Source: Pseudomonas kuykendallii
Lineage (GTDB): Bacteria; Pseudomonadota; Gammaproteobacteria; Pseudomonadales; Pseudomonadaceae
DNA: 64,000 nt
Assembly (NCBI RefSeq): GCF_900106975.1
Contig: NZ_FNNU01000001.1
Coordinates: forward strand, 432,260 to 496,259
Direction of reading: 5' to 3'
Part shown: positions 1 to 8,765 of the stretch, piece by piece
How the letters are laid out: every line of letters begins with the position of its first letter
Numbering within the stretch: the first letter of the stretch is position 1
Program-made: the position numbers and the translations under genes
The notes under the pieces: model-generated
What the model saw: the letters and a program-made list of their open reading frames with translations, nothing else
Databases searched by the model: none
What the model was told of the DNA's origin: nothing

Positions 1-317
1 TGCTTCTTCAGCCCGGCGACGCGGATTTCGAAGAACTCGTCGAGGTTGCTGGAAAAGATCAGCAGGAACTTCAGCCGTTCCAGCAGCGGCTGGGACTCGT
101 CCAGCGCCTGCTCCAGCACGCGGATATTGAACTGCAGCTGCGACAACTCGCGGTGGATGTACAGGCTGCTGTCGTCGACCCCCGGAACCGGCGCGGCCGG
201 CTCGGCGGGGGCCACCTCGGGCAGCGCCTCCGCGGGCGGGGTTTGCGGCGTCTCGGCGATGGCCGGGGCCGGCACCTCGTCGAGCGGGGTTTCAGTGAGT
301 CCTTCGCTGCTGTTCAT
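1..317 (-). CDS. ppk: Polyphosphate kinase, N-terminal part (cut by window edge)
   Basis: Only the first 105 or so codons are in the window; the gene runs off the left edge. It begins with an acidic, proline- and alanine-rich leader of about 45 residues. The typical Ppk1 N domain follows, with [20 protein letters not shown] and then a [24 protein letters not shown]-type stretch, which is highly conserved in polyphosphate kinase 1. The enzyme polymerises the gamma phosphate of ATP into polyphosphate. The ATG at 315-317 follows an AGGAG about 6 bases upstream. hemB ends 18 bases upstream on the same strand, so the two probably share a transcript, as in other pseudomonads. The catalytic histidines lie outside the window and cannot be checked. 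Confidence 0.9.
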   Translation of the reverse strand, partial: MNSSEGLTETPLDEVPAPAIAETPQTPPAEALPEVAPAEPAAPVPGVDDSSLYIHRELSQLQFNIRVLEQALDESQPLLERLKFLLIFSSNLDEFFEIRVAGLKK

Positions 318-335
318 CGAGTCTCCTGCGTGATC

Positions 336-1454
<1,119 letters not shown>

Positions 1455-1567
1455 TCACCAGCCCGGCGCGATCCGTCGAGCGACCGGGCGCATTGATCCG
1501 CGTGCTTTTCCGTGCGGCCGCGATAGGAGTAGGCTGCGCCCTACCTTTTTCCGGCTTAACCCCCGCC

Positions 1568-2122
1568 ATGCTCGAACACCTGCTGGAGAATTTCGGCTAC
1601 ATCGCCCTGTTCCTGGGCACCTTCTTCGAGGGCGAGACGATCCTGGTGGTAGCCGGTTTCCTGGCCTTTCGCGGCTACCTGAACGTGCAACTGGTGGTGC
1701 TCACCGCCTTCCTCGGCAGCTACGCCGGCGACCAACTGTGGTTCTACCTGGGACGCCGCCACGGCCGCGCGATCCTGCAACGTCGTCCGCGCTGGCAGGT
1801 GCTGGGCGACCGGGCACTGACCTACTTTCGCCGCCATCCCGACCTCTGGGTGCTGGGTTTCCGCTTCGTCTACGGCCTGCGCACGGTCATGCCGGTGGCG
1901 ATCGGCCTGTCCGGTTATTCACCCGGACGCTACCTGCTGCTCAACGCCCTCGGCGCGCTGGTCTGGGCCACCGTACTGACCGTGGCCGCCTATCACTTCG
2001 GCGCCGCCCTCGAAGGGCTGCTCGGCAACCTGCGCCGCTACGAGCTCTACGTGCTTGGCGCGCTGCTGCTCGGCGGCGTCCTGCTGTGGCTGCGCCGCCT
2101 GCACCTGGCGCGTCGCGGCTGA
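1568..2122 (+). CDS. DedA family inner-membrane protein
   Basis: This 184-residue integral membrane protein belongs to the DedA/SNARE-associated family. Members are now viewed as undecaprenyl-phosphate or phospholipid flippases and support envelope integrity and proton-motive-force homeostasis. The N-terminus has the diagnostic FLGTFFEGETILVVAGFLA stretch, with the acidic pair FEGE. A GDQLWFYLGRRHG segment follows, then the FRFVYGLRTVMPVAIGLSGY region with the conserved arginines. The ATG at 1568 puts the first helix right at the N-terminus; an upstream in-frame start at 1493 would add a basic, non-conserved stretch. It is divergent from hemB. The exact substrate cannot be told from sequence. 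Confidence 0.88.
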   Translation: MLEHLLENFGYIALFLGTFFEGETILVVAGFLAFRGYLNVQLVVLTAFLGSYAGDQLWFYLGRRHGRAILQRRPRWQVLGDRALTYFRRHPDLWVLGFRFVYGLRTVMPVAIGLSGYSPGRYLLLNALGALVWATVLTVAAYHFGAALEGLLGNLRRYELYVLGALLLGGVLLWLRRLHLARRG

Positions 2123-2239
2123 GCCTCGCCCCGCCGCATCGCGCCGGTGGCTGAACCGCCGCACAATCGTGACATCCATATGAATGACGGCCCTGCAGTT
2201 GCCGGCGCCGAAGCGTTCCACCTGCCCAGGAGAATGGCG

Positions 2240-2893
2240 ATGAGCAAGAAAGTAGCGGTGATCCTTTCCGGTTGCGGCGTCTATGACGGCGCGGAAATCC
2301 ACGAAAGCGTGCTCACCCTGCTGCGCCTCGACCAGCGTGGCGCGCAGGTGCAATGCTTCGCGCCGAACATCGCCCAGTTGCAGGTCGTCGACCACCTCAC
2401 CGGCGACGAGGTGTCCGAGACGCGCAACGTGCTGGTCGAGTCGGCGCGCATCGCCCGCGGCCAGATCAAGGACCTGCGCGAAGCCAAGGCCGAGGCGTTC
2501 GATGCGCTGATCGTGCCTGGCGGTTTCGGCGCGGCGAAGAACCTCTGCGATTTTGCCGTCAGCGGCGCCAACATGAGCGTGCAGCCCGACGTGCTGGCGC
2601 TGGCCCAGGCCTTCGCCGCTGCCGAAAAGCCCATCGGGCTGATGTGCATCGCGCCGTCGATGGCGGCGAAGATCTTCGGTGAAGGCGTCACCTGCACCAT
2701 CGGCAAGGACGCCGACACGGCGGCGGCGCTGACCCAGATGGGCGCGCGGCACGAGGAGTGCGAGGTGGACAACATCGTCGTCGACCCCGAGCACAAGCTG
2801 GTGACCACGCCGGCCTACATGCTCGCCCAGTCCATCGCGGAAGCGGCCGCCGGGATCAACAAGCTGGTGGACCAGGTCCTGGAAATGGCCTGA
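2240..2893 (+). CDS. elbB: ElbB/ElbA-type DJ-1 family glyoxalase
   Basis: This 217-residue protein of the DJ-1/PfpI superfamily matches E. coli ElbB in length and N-terminus (KKVAVILSGCGVYDGAEIHE). The nucleophile-elbow cysteine lies in IGLMCIAPSMAAK, and an acidic residue suited to activating it is in GCGVYDGAEIHE. E. coli ElbB has glyoxalase activity and has been linked to isoprenoid production. The start at 2240 is preceded by AGGAG with a 7-base gap; the ATG at 2234 is too close to that site. The gene converges on the YaiI gene with only 11 bases between the two stop codons. Its physiological substrate is not evident. Confidence 0.9.
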   Translation: MSKKVAVILSGCGVYDGAEIHESVLTLLRLDQRGAQVQCFAPNIAQLQVVDHLTGDEVSETRNVLVESARIARGQIKDLREAKAEAFDALIVPGGFGAAKNLCDFAVSGANMSVQPDVLALAQAFAAAEKPIGLMCIAPSMAAKIFGEGVTCTIGKDADTAAALTQMGARHEECEVDNIVVDPEHKLVTTPAYMLAQSIAEAAAGINKLVDQVLEMA

Positions 2894-2904
2894 GAAGCCG
2901 GCGC

Positions 2905-3354
2905 CTAACGCATCAACTGCACGAGCAGCCGATCCAGCGTATTGGCGAAGGCCTGGCGATCGCGCTCCGAATAGGCCGCCGGACCGCCGCCAGCCTGGCC
3001 CTGCTCGCGCAGGTCGGTGAACAGGTTGCGCACCGCCAGGCGCTCGCCCATGTTGCGCTCGTCGAACACCTTGCCGCGCGGGTCGAGCGCCAGCACGCCC
3101 TTCTTCACCAGCCGGTCGGCCAGGGGCACGTCGCTGCAGATCACCAGATCGCCGGGCTCTGCGTGCTCGACCAGGTAATCGTCGGCGGCGTCCGGGCCGC
3201 TCGGCACCACGATCAACTGCACCAGCGCGAAGGCCGGTTTTATCTGCGGCTGGCCCGCTACCAGCAGCACCTGGAAGCGCCGCTTGAGGGCGAACTTGAC
3301 CACCTGCTCCTTCGCCGCCTTGGGGCAGGCGTCGGCATCGATCCAGACGCGCAT
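2905..3354 (-). CDS. yaiI: UPF0178 (YaiI/YqxD) family protein
   Basis: This 149-residue protein of the YaiI/YqxD/UPF0178 family opens with the signature WIDADACPKAAKEQVVKFA and has the conserved ICSDVPLADRLVKKG and LDPRGKVFDERNM blocks. The acidic cluster (DADAC, DDY, SDVPLAD) resembles a PIN-like nuclease fold, so a metal-dependent nucleic acid role is plausible, though members are largely uncharacterised. The ATG at 3354 starts exactly at the family N-terminus. The reading frame stays open upstream to 3960, but that part lies antisense to the conserved exporter and is not coding. It begins 11 bases after the RhtB-type exporter gene on the same strand, so it is probably co-transcribed. Confidence 0.9.
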   Translation of the reverse strand: MRVWIDADACPKAAKEQVVKFALKRRFQVLLVAGQPQIKPAFALVQLIVVPSGPDAADDYLVEHAEPGDLVICSDVPLADRLVKKGVLALDPRGKVFDERNMGERLAVRNLFTDLREQGQAGGGPAAYSERDRQAFANTLDRLLVQLMR

Positions 3355-3365
3355 CGGCGTTTCGC

Positions 3366-3998
3366 TCACACCACGGCCCGGCGCACCGTCGCCAGCAAAC
3401 CGGCGGCGCCGACGAACAGCACGGCGAAACTGCGGTTCATCAGGCGCTGCTGGCGCGGCGTGCGCAGCAGGCGCAAAACCCGCGAAGCGAGGCCGGTGTA
3501 GCCGGCCATGACGATCAGGTCGACGACGATCATGGTCGCGCCGAGCACCAGGTACTGCCCCATCAGCGGCTGCGCAGGATCGATGAACTGCGGCAGCACC
3601 GCGAGCATGAAGACGATCGCCTTGGGGTTGCTGGCATTCACCAGGAAGCCGCGCAGGACCAGGCTCAGCGGCCGGCCGATGGGTCGTGCGGCAGCGGCAT
3701 CCGGCAGGTCGGCGGGCAGCGCGCGCCATTGCTTGATCGCCAGCCACACCAGGTAGACGACGCCGAACCACTTGATCAGGGCGAAGGCCAGCGCCGAGGT
3801 GGCCAGCACCGCGCCGACACCGGCGGCGACGATGGCGATCTGCAGCGCCAGGCCAACCTGCAGCCCCAGCGCATTCCAGTAGCCGCGCCAGAATCCGTAC
3901 TGCAGGCCCGCCGACATCGAGGCGATGGCCCCGGCGCCGGGGGACAGGCTGATGACCCAACAGGCCACCAGGAACGCAAGCCAGGTATGCAGTGCCAT
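3366..3998 (-). CDS. LysE/RhtB family amino-acid exporter
   Basis: This 210-residue inner-membrane protein has about six hydrophobic segments and the LysE/RhtB fold. The first helix carries the SLSPGAGAIASMSAGLQYG motif (family pattern SxxPGPxxxxxxxxGxxxG). A second hallmark, GFLVNASNPKAIVFMLAVLPQF, follows the cytoplasmic loop. Members export amino acids such as homoserine, threonine or leucine, or homoserine lactone; the substrate cannot be assigned. The ATG at 3998 follows a GGAAGG-type ribosome site, and an open frame further upstream runs antisense-like into the MscS gene region. The next gene downstream is yaiI, 11 bases away. Confidence 0.88.
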   Translation of the reverse strand: MALHTWLAFLVACWVISLSPGAGAIASMSAGLQYGFWRGYWNALGLQVGLALQIAIVAAGVGAVLATSALAFALIKWFGVVYLVWLAIKQWRALPADLPDAAAARPIGRPLSLVLRGFLVNASNPKAIVFMLAVLPQFIDPAQPLMGQYLVLGATMIVVDLIVMAGYTGLASRVLRLLRTPRQQRLMNRSFAVLFVGAAGLLATVRRAVV

Positions 3999-4014
3999 GG
4001 GACTTACCTTCCGA

Positions 4015-4596
4015 TCATTCGTCGCGGTTGGAGAATAGGGTGAAGGGTTCGGAGCCGCGCCAGCGGCGCACCGACTTCTGGAAGAACTGCGTGTTGGGGA
4101 TTTGCACCGAGCAGGTGTTGCCGTGCTCGTCGACTTCTTCAAGGGTGGTGAAGAGCAGGTTGATCGAGGCGACGCGGCCCTTGATGCCGGGCTTGTCCGA
4201 GGCGTCCAGCACCTCGACCACGTCGCCTAGGCGGAACGGCCCGACGGTGAAGATCAGCACCGCGCAGAACAGGTTGGAGAGCACGCTCCAGATCGCGAAG
4301 AAGGCCACCGCAGCCACCGCGATGAAGCCCGACACCGCCGTCCAGAGCACGGTCACCGACACGCCGAGGCGCTCGAGCACCATGATGAAGGCGCTGCCCA
4401 TGATGAACCAGCGCAAGCCGCCGCGCAGCGGCAGCAGCAGCTCCACCGGCAGCTGGTAGCGCTCGCCGAGGCGCGTCAGCCCCCGCCATACCAGGCGCTG
4501 CAGGATGTAGGCGACCAGCACGATGAGCAGGATCTTCAGCCCTTCGAACACCGGCTGCAGCCAGCTCTGCTGCAGGAACAGGTAGACCTCGTTCAC
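4015..4596 (-). CDS. Small MscS-type mechanosensitive channel
   Basis: This 193-residue MscS family protein has three N-terminal membrane segments. The third includes the pore-like glycine/alanine helix VSGFIAVAAVAFFAIWSVLSN. A beta domain follows (FRLGDVVEVL, then the IPNTQFFQKSVRRWRG stretch typical of MscS 'NN' regions). At 193 residues it is shorter than E. coli MscS (286), lacking most of the C-terminal alpha/beta cage. It should gate ion flow on osmotic downshift. The start is a GTG whose last two bases overlap the TGA of the ABC-F gene (GTGA overlap), showing translational coupling and a shared operon. Confidence 0.87.
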   Translation of the reverse strand: MNEVYLFLQQSWLQPVFEGLKILLIVLVAYILQRLVWRGLTRLGERYQLPVELLLPLRGGLRWFIMGSAFIMVLERLGVSVTVLWTAVSGFIAVAAVAFFAIWSVLSNLFCAVLIFTVGPFRLGDVVEVLDASDKPGIKGRVASINLLFTTLEEVDEHGNTCSVQIPNTQFFQKSVRRWRGSEPFTLFSNRDE

Positions 4597-6500
4597 GATG
4601 CCGCCTCCAGTTCGCGCTGCAACCCTTCGAGGACCTCCAGCGCCTCCAGCCAGCGCTCCTCCAACTCGCCCTCACGCGCCTTGAGGCTCGTCTGGCTGGC
4701 CAGCAGATCGCGCAGCTCGTCCTTGCGTCCCGCCTCGTAGAGCGCCGCGTCGCCGAGCCGGGTTTCCAGCGCGGCGAGCTTCTCCTGCACCTCGCCGAGC
4801 TGTTTCTCCAGCTTGTCGGCCTCGCGCTTGTGCGGTGCCAGTTGCTGACGCAACGCCGCGGCGGCCTGCCGCTGGGCGCGCTTGTCGGTCTTGTCCGCGC
4901 CGCTGGCAACCGCCACCGGCTGCTGCCGCGCGCGGTAGTCCAGCAGCCAGCGGGCGTAATCCTCGAGATCGCCGTCGAAGGCCTGCACGCGCCCATCGGC
5001 GACCAGCAGGAATTCGTCGGTGGTGCTCTTGAGCAGGTGCCGGTCGTGGCTGACCACCAGCACGGCGCCCTCGAAATCCTGCAGCGCCATGGTCAGCGCG
5101 AGGCGCATCTCCAGGTCGAGGTGGTTGGTCGGTTCGTCGAGCAGCAACAGGTTCGGCTTGCCCCAGGCGATCAGCGCCAGCGCCAGGCGGGCCTTCTCGC
5201 CACCGGAGAAATTCAGCACAGGCTCGTCGCAGCGCGGGCCACGGAAGTCGAAGCCACCGAGGAAATCGCGCAGGGTCTGCTCGCGCTCGCCAGGGGCGAT
5301 GCGCTGCAGGTGCAGCAAGGGGCTGGCCTTGTCGTCGAGGGCGTCCAGCTGGTGCTGGGCGAAGTAGCCGATGACCAGGTTCTCGCCGCGCGTCAGGCGC
5401 CCGCCGAGCGGCTGGATCTCGTCGGCGAGGGTCTTGATCAGCGTCGACTTGCCGGCGCCGTTCGGCCCGAGCAGACCGATCCTCGCGCCCGGCACCAGTT
5501 GCAGCTTGACCGCCTCCAGCACCGCGCGCTCGCCGTAGCCGAGACGGCCCTCGGCGAGGTCGAGCAGCGGGCTGGAGACCTTGTCGGCCTCGCGGAAGAC
5601 GAAATCGAAGGGCGAATCGATGTGCGCCGGCGCCAGTTCCTCGAGTTTCTCCAGCGCCTTGATCCGGCTCTGCGCCTGGCGCGCCTTGCTGGCCTTGGCC
5701 TTGAAGCGGCGAATGAAGCTTTCCATGTGCGCACGCTGCGCCTGCTGCTTCTCGAACGCCTGTTGCTGCTGCGCCATGCGCTCGGCGCGAGTGCGTTCGA
5801 AGGCCGAATAGCCGCCGCGGTAGAGGGTCAGCTTGCGCTGTTCGAGGTGGACGATCTGGTCGACCACGGCGTCGAGGAAGTCGCGGTCGTGGGAGATCAG
5901 CACCAGGGTGCCGGGATAGCTCTTCAGCCAGCCTTCGAGCCAGAGGATGGCGTCGAGGTCGAGGTGGTTGGTCGGTTCGTCGAGCAGCAGCAGGTCGGAC
6001 GGCCGCATCAGCGCCTGCGCCAGGTTCAGGCGCATCCGCCAGCCGCCGGAGAAGTCGCCGACCGGGCGCTCCATCTGTTCGTTGGAGAAGCCCAGCCCGG
6101 CCAGCAGCTTGCGCGCACGGGCGTCGGCGCTGTAACCATCGGCGTTGTCCAGTTCGGTGTGCAGCCGCGCCAGGGCGGCGCCGTCGTGGCTGGCCTCGGC
6201 GACGGCCAGCCCGCGCTGCACGCGGCGCAACTCGAGGTCGCCGTCGAGCACGTAGTCCACTGCCAGGCGATCGAGGGTCTCGATCTCCTGGCGCATGTGC
6301 GCGATGCGCCAGTCGGCGGGCAACTGGCAGTCGCCGGCGTCCGGCCCCAGTTCGCCGCGCAGCAGCGCGAACAGGCTGGATTTGCCGGCGCCGTTGGCAC
6401 CCACGAGGCCGGCCTTCTGGCCGGGGTGCAGGGTCAGCTCGGCGCCTTCGAGCAGGCGCTGCGGACCGCGCTGCAAGGTAAGATTCTGTAGTCGTATCAT
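4593..6500 (-). CDS. ABC-F family ATPase (YheS-like)
   Basis: This 635-residue soluble protein has two ABC cassettes and no membrane domain, as in ABC-F translation factors. Cassette 1 has Walker A GANGAGKSS near residue 30 and the signature/Walker B FSGGWRMRLNLAQAL then LLLLDEPTNHLD. Cassette 2 has GPNGAGKSTLI near residue 335 and FSGGEKARLALAL then LLLLDEPTNHLD. The linker between them is charged (QQQAFEKQQAQRAHMESFIR), and the C-terminal 90 residues form an acidic/basic coiled coil. The order and tail match the YheS/Uup-type branch. Such proteins act on the ribosomal E site to resolve stalls. I chose MIRLQNLTLQRG (ATG at 6500) rather than an in-frame ATG 11 codons upstream. It overlaps the mscS gene by four bases. 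Confidence 0.93.
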   Translation of the reverse strand: MIRLQNLTLQRGPQRLLEGAELTLHPGQKAGLVGANGAGKSSLFALLRGELGPDAGDCQLPADWRIAHMRQEIETLDRLAVDYVLDGDLELRRVQRGLAVAEASHDGAALARLHTELDNADGYSADARARKLLAGLGFSNEQMERPVGDFSGGWRMRLNLAQALMRPSDLLLLDEPTNHLDLDAILWLEGWLKSYPGTLVLISHDRDFLDAVVDQIVHLEQRKLTLYRGGYSAFERTRAERMAQQQQAFEKQQAQRAHMESFIRRFKAKASKARQAQSRIKALEKLEELAPAHIDSPFDFVFREADKVSSPLLDLAEGRLGYGERAVLEAVKLQLVPGARIGLLGPNGAGKSTLIKTLADEIQPLGGRLTRGENLVIGYFAQHQLDALDDKASPLLHLQRIAPGEREQTLRDFLGGFDFRGPRCDEPVLNFSGGEKARLALALIAWGKPNLLLLDEPTNHLDLEMRLALTMALQDFEGAVLVVSHDRHLLKSTTDEFLLVADGRVQAFDGDLEDYARWLLDYRARQQPVAVASGADKTDKRAQRQAAAALRQQLAPHKREADKLEKQLGEVQEKLAALETRLGDAALYEAGRKDELRDLLASQTSLKAREGELEERWLEALEVLEGLQRELEAAS

Positions 6501-6550
6501 GATGGCGGCGGAGTTTATCAGCTTCGCCCCCACCCCGCCCGGAGTGCCGA

Positions 6551-6985
6551 ATGCCCGCCGATCTATGGAGTTTCGCCCTCGCCCGCTACGCCCGTCCCGG
6601 CGTGGAAAGCGCCTGCCTGACGCTGCAGGCCGAGGGCGCGGACGTCTGCCTGCTGCTCTGCGGCGCCTGGCTCGGCGAACGCCGCGTGAGCTGCACGGCG
6701 GCGCGCGCGGAGCAGTTGAAGGCGCAGGCGAAACCCTGGCAGGCCACCGTAGTCACGCCGCTGCGCCAGCTTCGCCAGAGCTGGAAAGCCGCGGCGGCCA
6801 GCGACGCCGCACTGGCCGAACTGCGCGAGCAGGTCAAGGCGCTGGAACTGCGGGCCGAGCGCGAACTGCTGCGCCGGCTGGAATCCGCCTCCGCAGATTG
6901 GCCGGAAGACGCTGGCGAAACCACGCACTACTGGCTGCGCGAACTCGCCGGCTTCGATCACCCGGCGCTGCAATCCCTGCTGTAG
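6551..6985 (+). CDS. TIGR02444/DUF2390 family protein
   Basis: This 144-residue protein of unknown function matches the TIGR02444 family, which is common in gammaproteobacteria next to the ABC-F gene. The N-terminus (LWSFALARYARPGVESACLTLQ) is the family signature. A LCGAWLGERRVSC segment follows, then an alanine/leucine-rich helical region with arginines (LRQLRQSWKAAA), and a tyrosine/tryptophan patch near the C-terminus. There is no signal peptide or membrane helix, so it is probably cytoplasmic. It is divergent from the ABC-F gene, with 50 bases between the start codons. I know of no assigned biochemical role. Confidence 0.8.
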   Translation: MPADLWSFALARYARPGVESACLTLQAEGADVCLLLCGAWLGERRVSCTAARAEQLKAQAKPWQATVVTPLRQLRQSWKAAAASDAALAELREQVKALELRAERELLRRLESASADWPEDAGETTHYWLRELAGFDHPALQSLL

Positions 6986-7032
6986 GGCGGCTGAAACCCG
7001 CGATCGCAGACGCAGGGCGATGCGACAAGCGT

Positions 7033-7100
7033 TTCGTAGGGTGCGCCGCGCGCACCACCCACCGCCGGGGCCATTCGGTGCGCGCGGCGCACCCTACGAA
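7033..7100. repeat. REP-like inverted pair (REPIN-type)
   Basis: Two perfectly complementary 24-base arms (7033-7056 and 7077-7100) flank a 20-base centre. The arm unit GGTGCGCGCGGCGCACCCTA (plus CGAA) recurs as a single copy, with one or two changes, at 35359-35380 and 45417-45440. The position between two gene ends, the palindromic core and the dispersal are typical of pseudomonad REP/REPIN elements. Confidence 0.85.
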
Positions 7101-7117
7101 GGGATTCATCCGCGCAT

Positions 7118-7141
7118 AAAAAAGCCGCCCAACGGGCGGCT
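7118..7141 (-). terminator. Rho-independent terminator of the siderophore operon
   Basis: On the minus strand, a 7-bp GC stem (GCCGCCC / GGGCGGC, loop GTT) is followed by six T residues. It lies about 70 bases beyond the stop of the esterase gene and closes the ECF sigma to esterase operon. Confidence 0.85.
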
Positions 7142-7208
7142 CGAGGCCAGGCAGGCCGGAAGTCAGGGGAGCGTGTGACGCTCTGGGGCGCCATTCTAGC
7201 CGAAGACA

Positions 7209-8765
7209 CTAGCCCTGCGGGCGTCCAAGTAGCGCGATCAGTCCGTCGGCGAGGGTGCCGCGCCAGTTCAGGTAGTCGTGACCGCTGGCCCATTCGCGGT
7301 GGATCACCGGATAGCCCTTCGCCCGCAGCACGTCGCGCAGGTGGCGAGTGGTTTCGAAGATGCCGCTCTGGCCCACACCGCCCTCGAACTGCCCAGCCTC
7401 CAGATAGAAACGCAGCGGCAGCCTCGGCGCGGCGATGTATTCGCGGGTCAGCCATTGCGCCTCGCCCCCCGGCGGCGCCCACCAGAACGACCCGGACTGG
7501 CTGAGCACGTTGCCGAACACCTGCGGATAACGCAACGCCGCATAGGCCGAAGCCAGCCCGCCGTAGCTGGAGCCGCCGATCACCGTGCGTTCCGCCGCGG
7601 CGCTGATACCCTGCCGACGCAGCCAGGGCGTCAGCTCCTCGCCGAGGAAATGCGCGAAATCCGGGTTCGGCGGCAGCTCGGCGGCGCGACTCTGCGGGCT
7701 CGGATTGTCGATCAGCACCACCGCGGTGGGTGGGATCTGGCCGGCAGCGATCAGGTTGTCGAGGATGGTCGGTGTCGACACCTTGCCCAGGTAGGCTTCG
7801 GCATCGAACAGGTAGAGCAGCGCATTGCCCTTGGCGCCGGGTCGATAGCCGGCGGGCCGGTACAGATAGACCGAGCGCGTGTTGCCCAGCGCCATGCTGG
7901 CGAAGCTGTGTCGCTGCAGGCTGCCCCTGGCCACACCGGGCCGTGGGGCAATCCAGGGCTGCGGCGGTGCCTCGGCGAGCTCCAGCACCGAGTCGTACTG
8001 ATAGGCATCCGGGCCTCTTTCCGGGAAGGCGCCGCGGTTCAGCGGATCGGCCTGAGCGGTGGCGAGGATCGCCCGGCGCCGGGTCATGGCGTCGGCATCC
8101 AGTTCAGGAACGTCCGGCGCCAGTTGATAGGACAGCCGCGTCTGCCGCGGCAGCTCGAAGGTCTTGAACCAGACATCCGAATCGCCCAGCCGCTGCAACG
8201 CGGCGTGTTCGTAGCCGGGGCCGCCGAACAGCCGCACGTTGTGCCGCGCGCCCCGCCAGAGGAAGGTCACCCGATCCTGCTGCGCGTCCAGCGCCTCCAC
8301 CAGCGGCGTACCGCGAACCGCCATCTCGCGCCAGAACGCTTCGCTGTCACCGCCGCGCGCCAGTTCGTCCTGCAGCGCGCGCAGGCGCGGACTGGCGAGC
8401 CTCTCCTTCGGCGCCCGTTGCGCCGTCAGCGGCACCACCGGCTGCAACTCCAGCCGGTAGTCGGCCGCCGGCGCGCCGCTCAGTTGCAGGCGAAAGGTGC
8501 CGCCGGCCGGCGCGACCAGCATGAAGCTGCGGCGGCCACCCTGCGACGGTACCAGCCGCCGCAGATGAGCACCTTCGGTGTCCTGCAGGTCGAGGCCCAG
8601 GCCGGCGCCGGGCAGCTCGCCGGTGAGGTAGTCGCCGGCATTCAGGCTCAACGGGATGCGCTTGCCGCCCTGCGCATCCAGTTGGCCGACGTAGGCGCGC
8701 TCGGCGGCGGCCAGCGGTTCCAGCACCACAAGCGCAAGCAACAGGATCGCCAGCCGCCTCACCAT
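7209..8765 (-). CDS. Exported siderophore esterase (Fes/PfeE-like)
   Basis: This 518-residue protein starts with a signal peptide (RRLAILLLALVVLEPLAAAE, with cleavage probably after AAA). An N-terminal beta-rich domain of about 240 residues follows, then an alpha/beta hydrolase domain of the enterochelin esterase/esterase D group. The nucleophile elbow is GGSSYGG near residue 395. A C-terminal GHDYLNWR supplies the catalytic histidine, and DNPSPQSRAAELPPNPDF resembles the substrate loop of trilactone esterases. It probably hydrolyses a ferric catecholate-type siderophore in the periplasm, as PfeE does. Its ATG overlaps the stop codon of the receptor gene by 7 bases, so the two are co-translated. 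The exact siderophore is unknown. Confidence 0.87.
   Translation of the reverse strand: MVRRLAILLLALVVLEPLAAAERAYVGQLDAQGGKRIPLSLNAGDYLTGELPGAGLGLDLQDTEGAHLRRLVPSQGGRRSFMLVAPAGGTFRLQLSGAPAADYRLELQPVVPLTAQRAPKERLASPRLRALQDELARGGDSEAFWREMAVRGTPLVEALDAQQDRVTFLWRGARHNVRLFGGPGYEHAALQRLGDSDVWFKTFELPRQTRLSYQLAPDVPELDADAMTRRRAILATAQADPLNRGAFPERGPDAYQYDSVLELAEAPPQPWIAPRPGVARGSLQRHSFASMALGNTRSVYLYRPAGYRPGAKGNALLYLFDAEAYLGKVSTPTILDNLIAAGQIPPTAVVLIDNPSPQSRAAELPPNPDFAHFLGEELTPWLRRQGISAAAERTVIGGSSYGGLASAYAALRYPQVFGNVLSQSGSFWWAPPGGEAQWLTREYIAAPRLPLRFYLEAGQFEGGVGQSGIFETTRHLRDVLRAKGYPVIHREWASGHDYLNWRGTLADGLIALLGRPQG

Noticed and set aside
3355-3960. N-terminal extension of the YaiI frame
   Set aside because: The family begins at MRVWIDADAC; the extension overlaps the conserved exporter gene in another frame.
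4830-6491. 553-codon plus-strand open frame
   Set aside because: It lies wholly antisense to the ABC-F gene, whose two ABC cassettes have all expected motifs.
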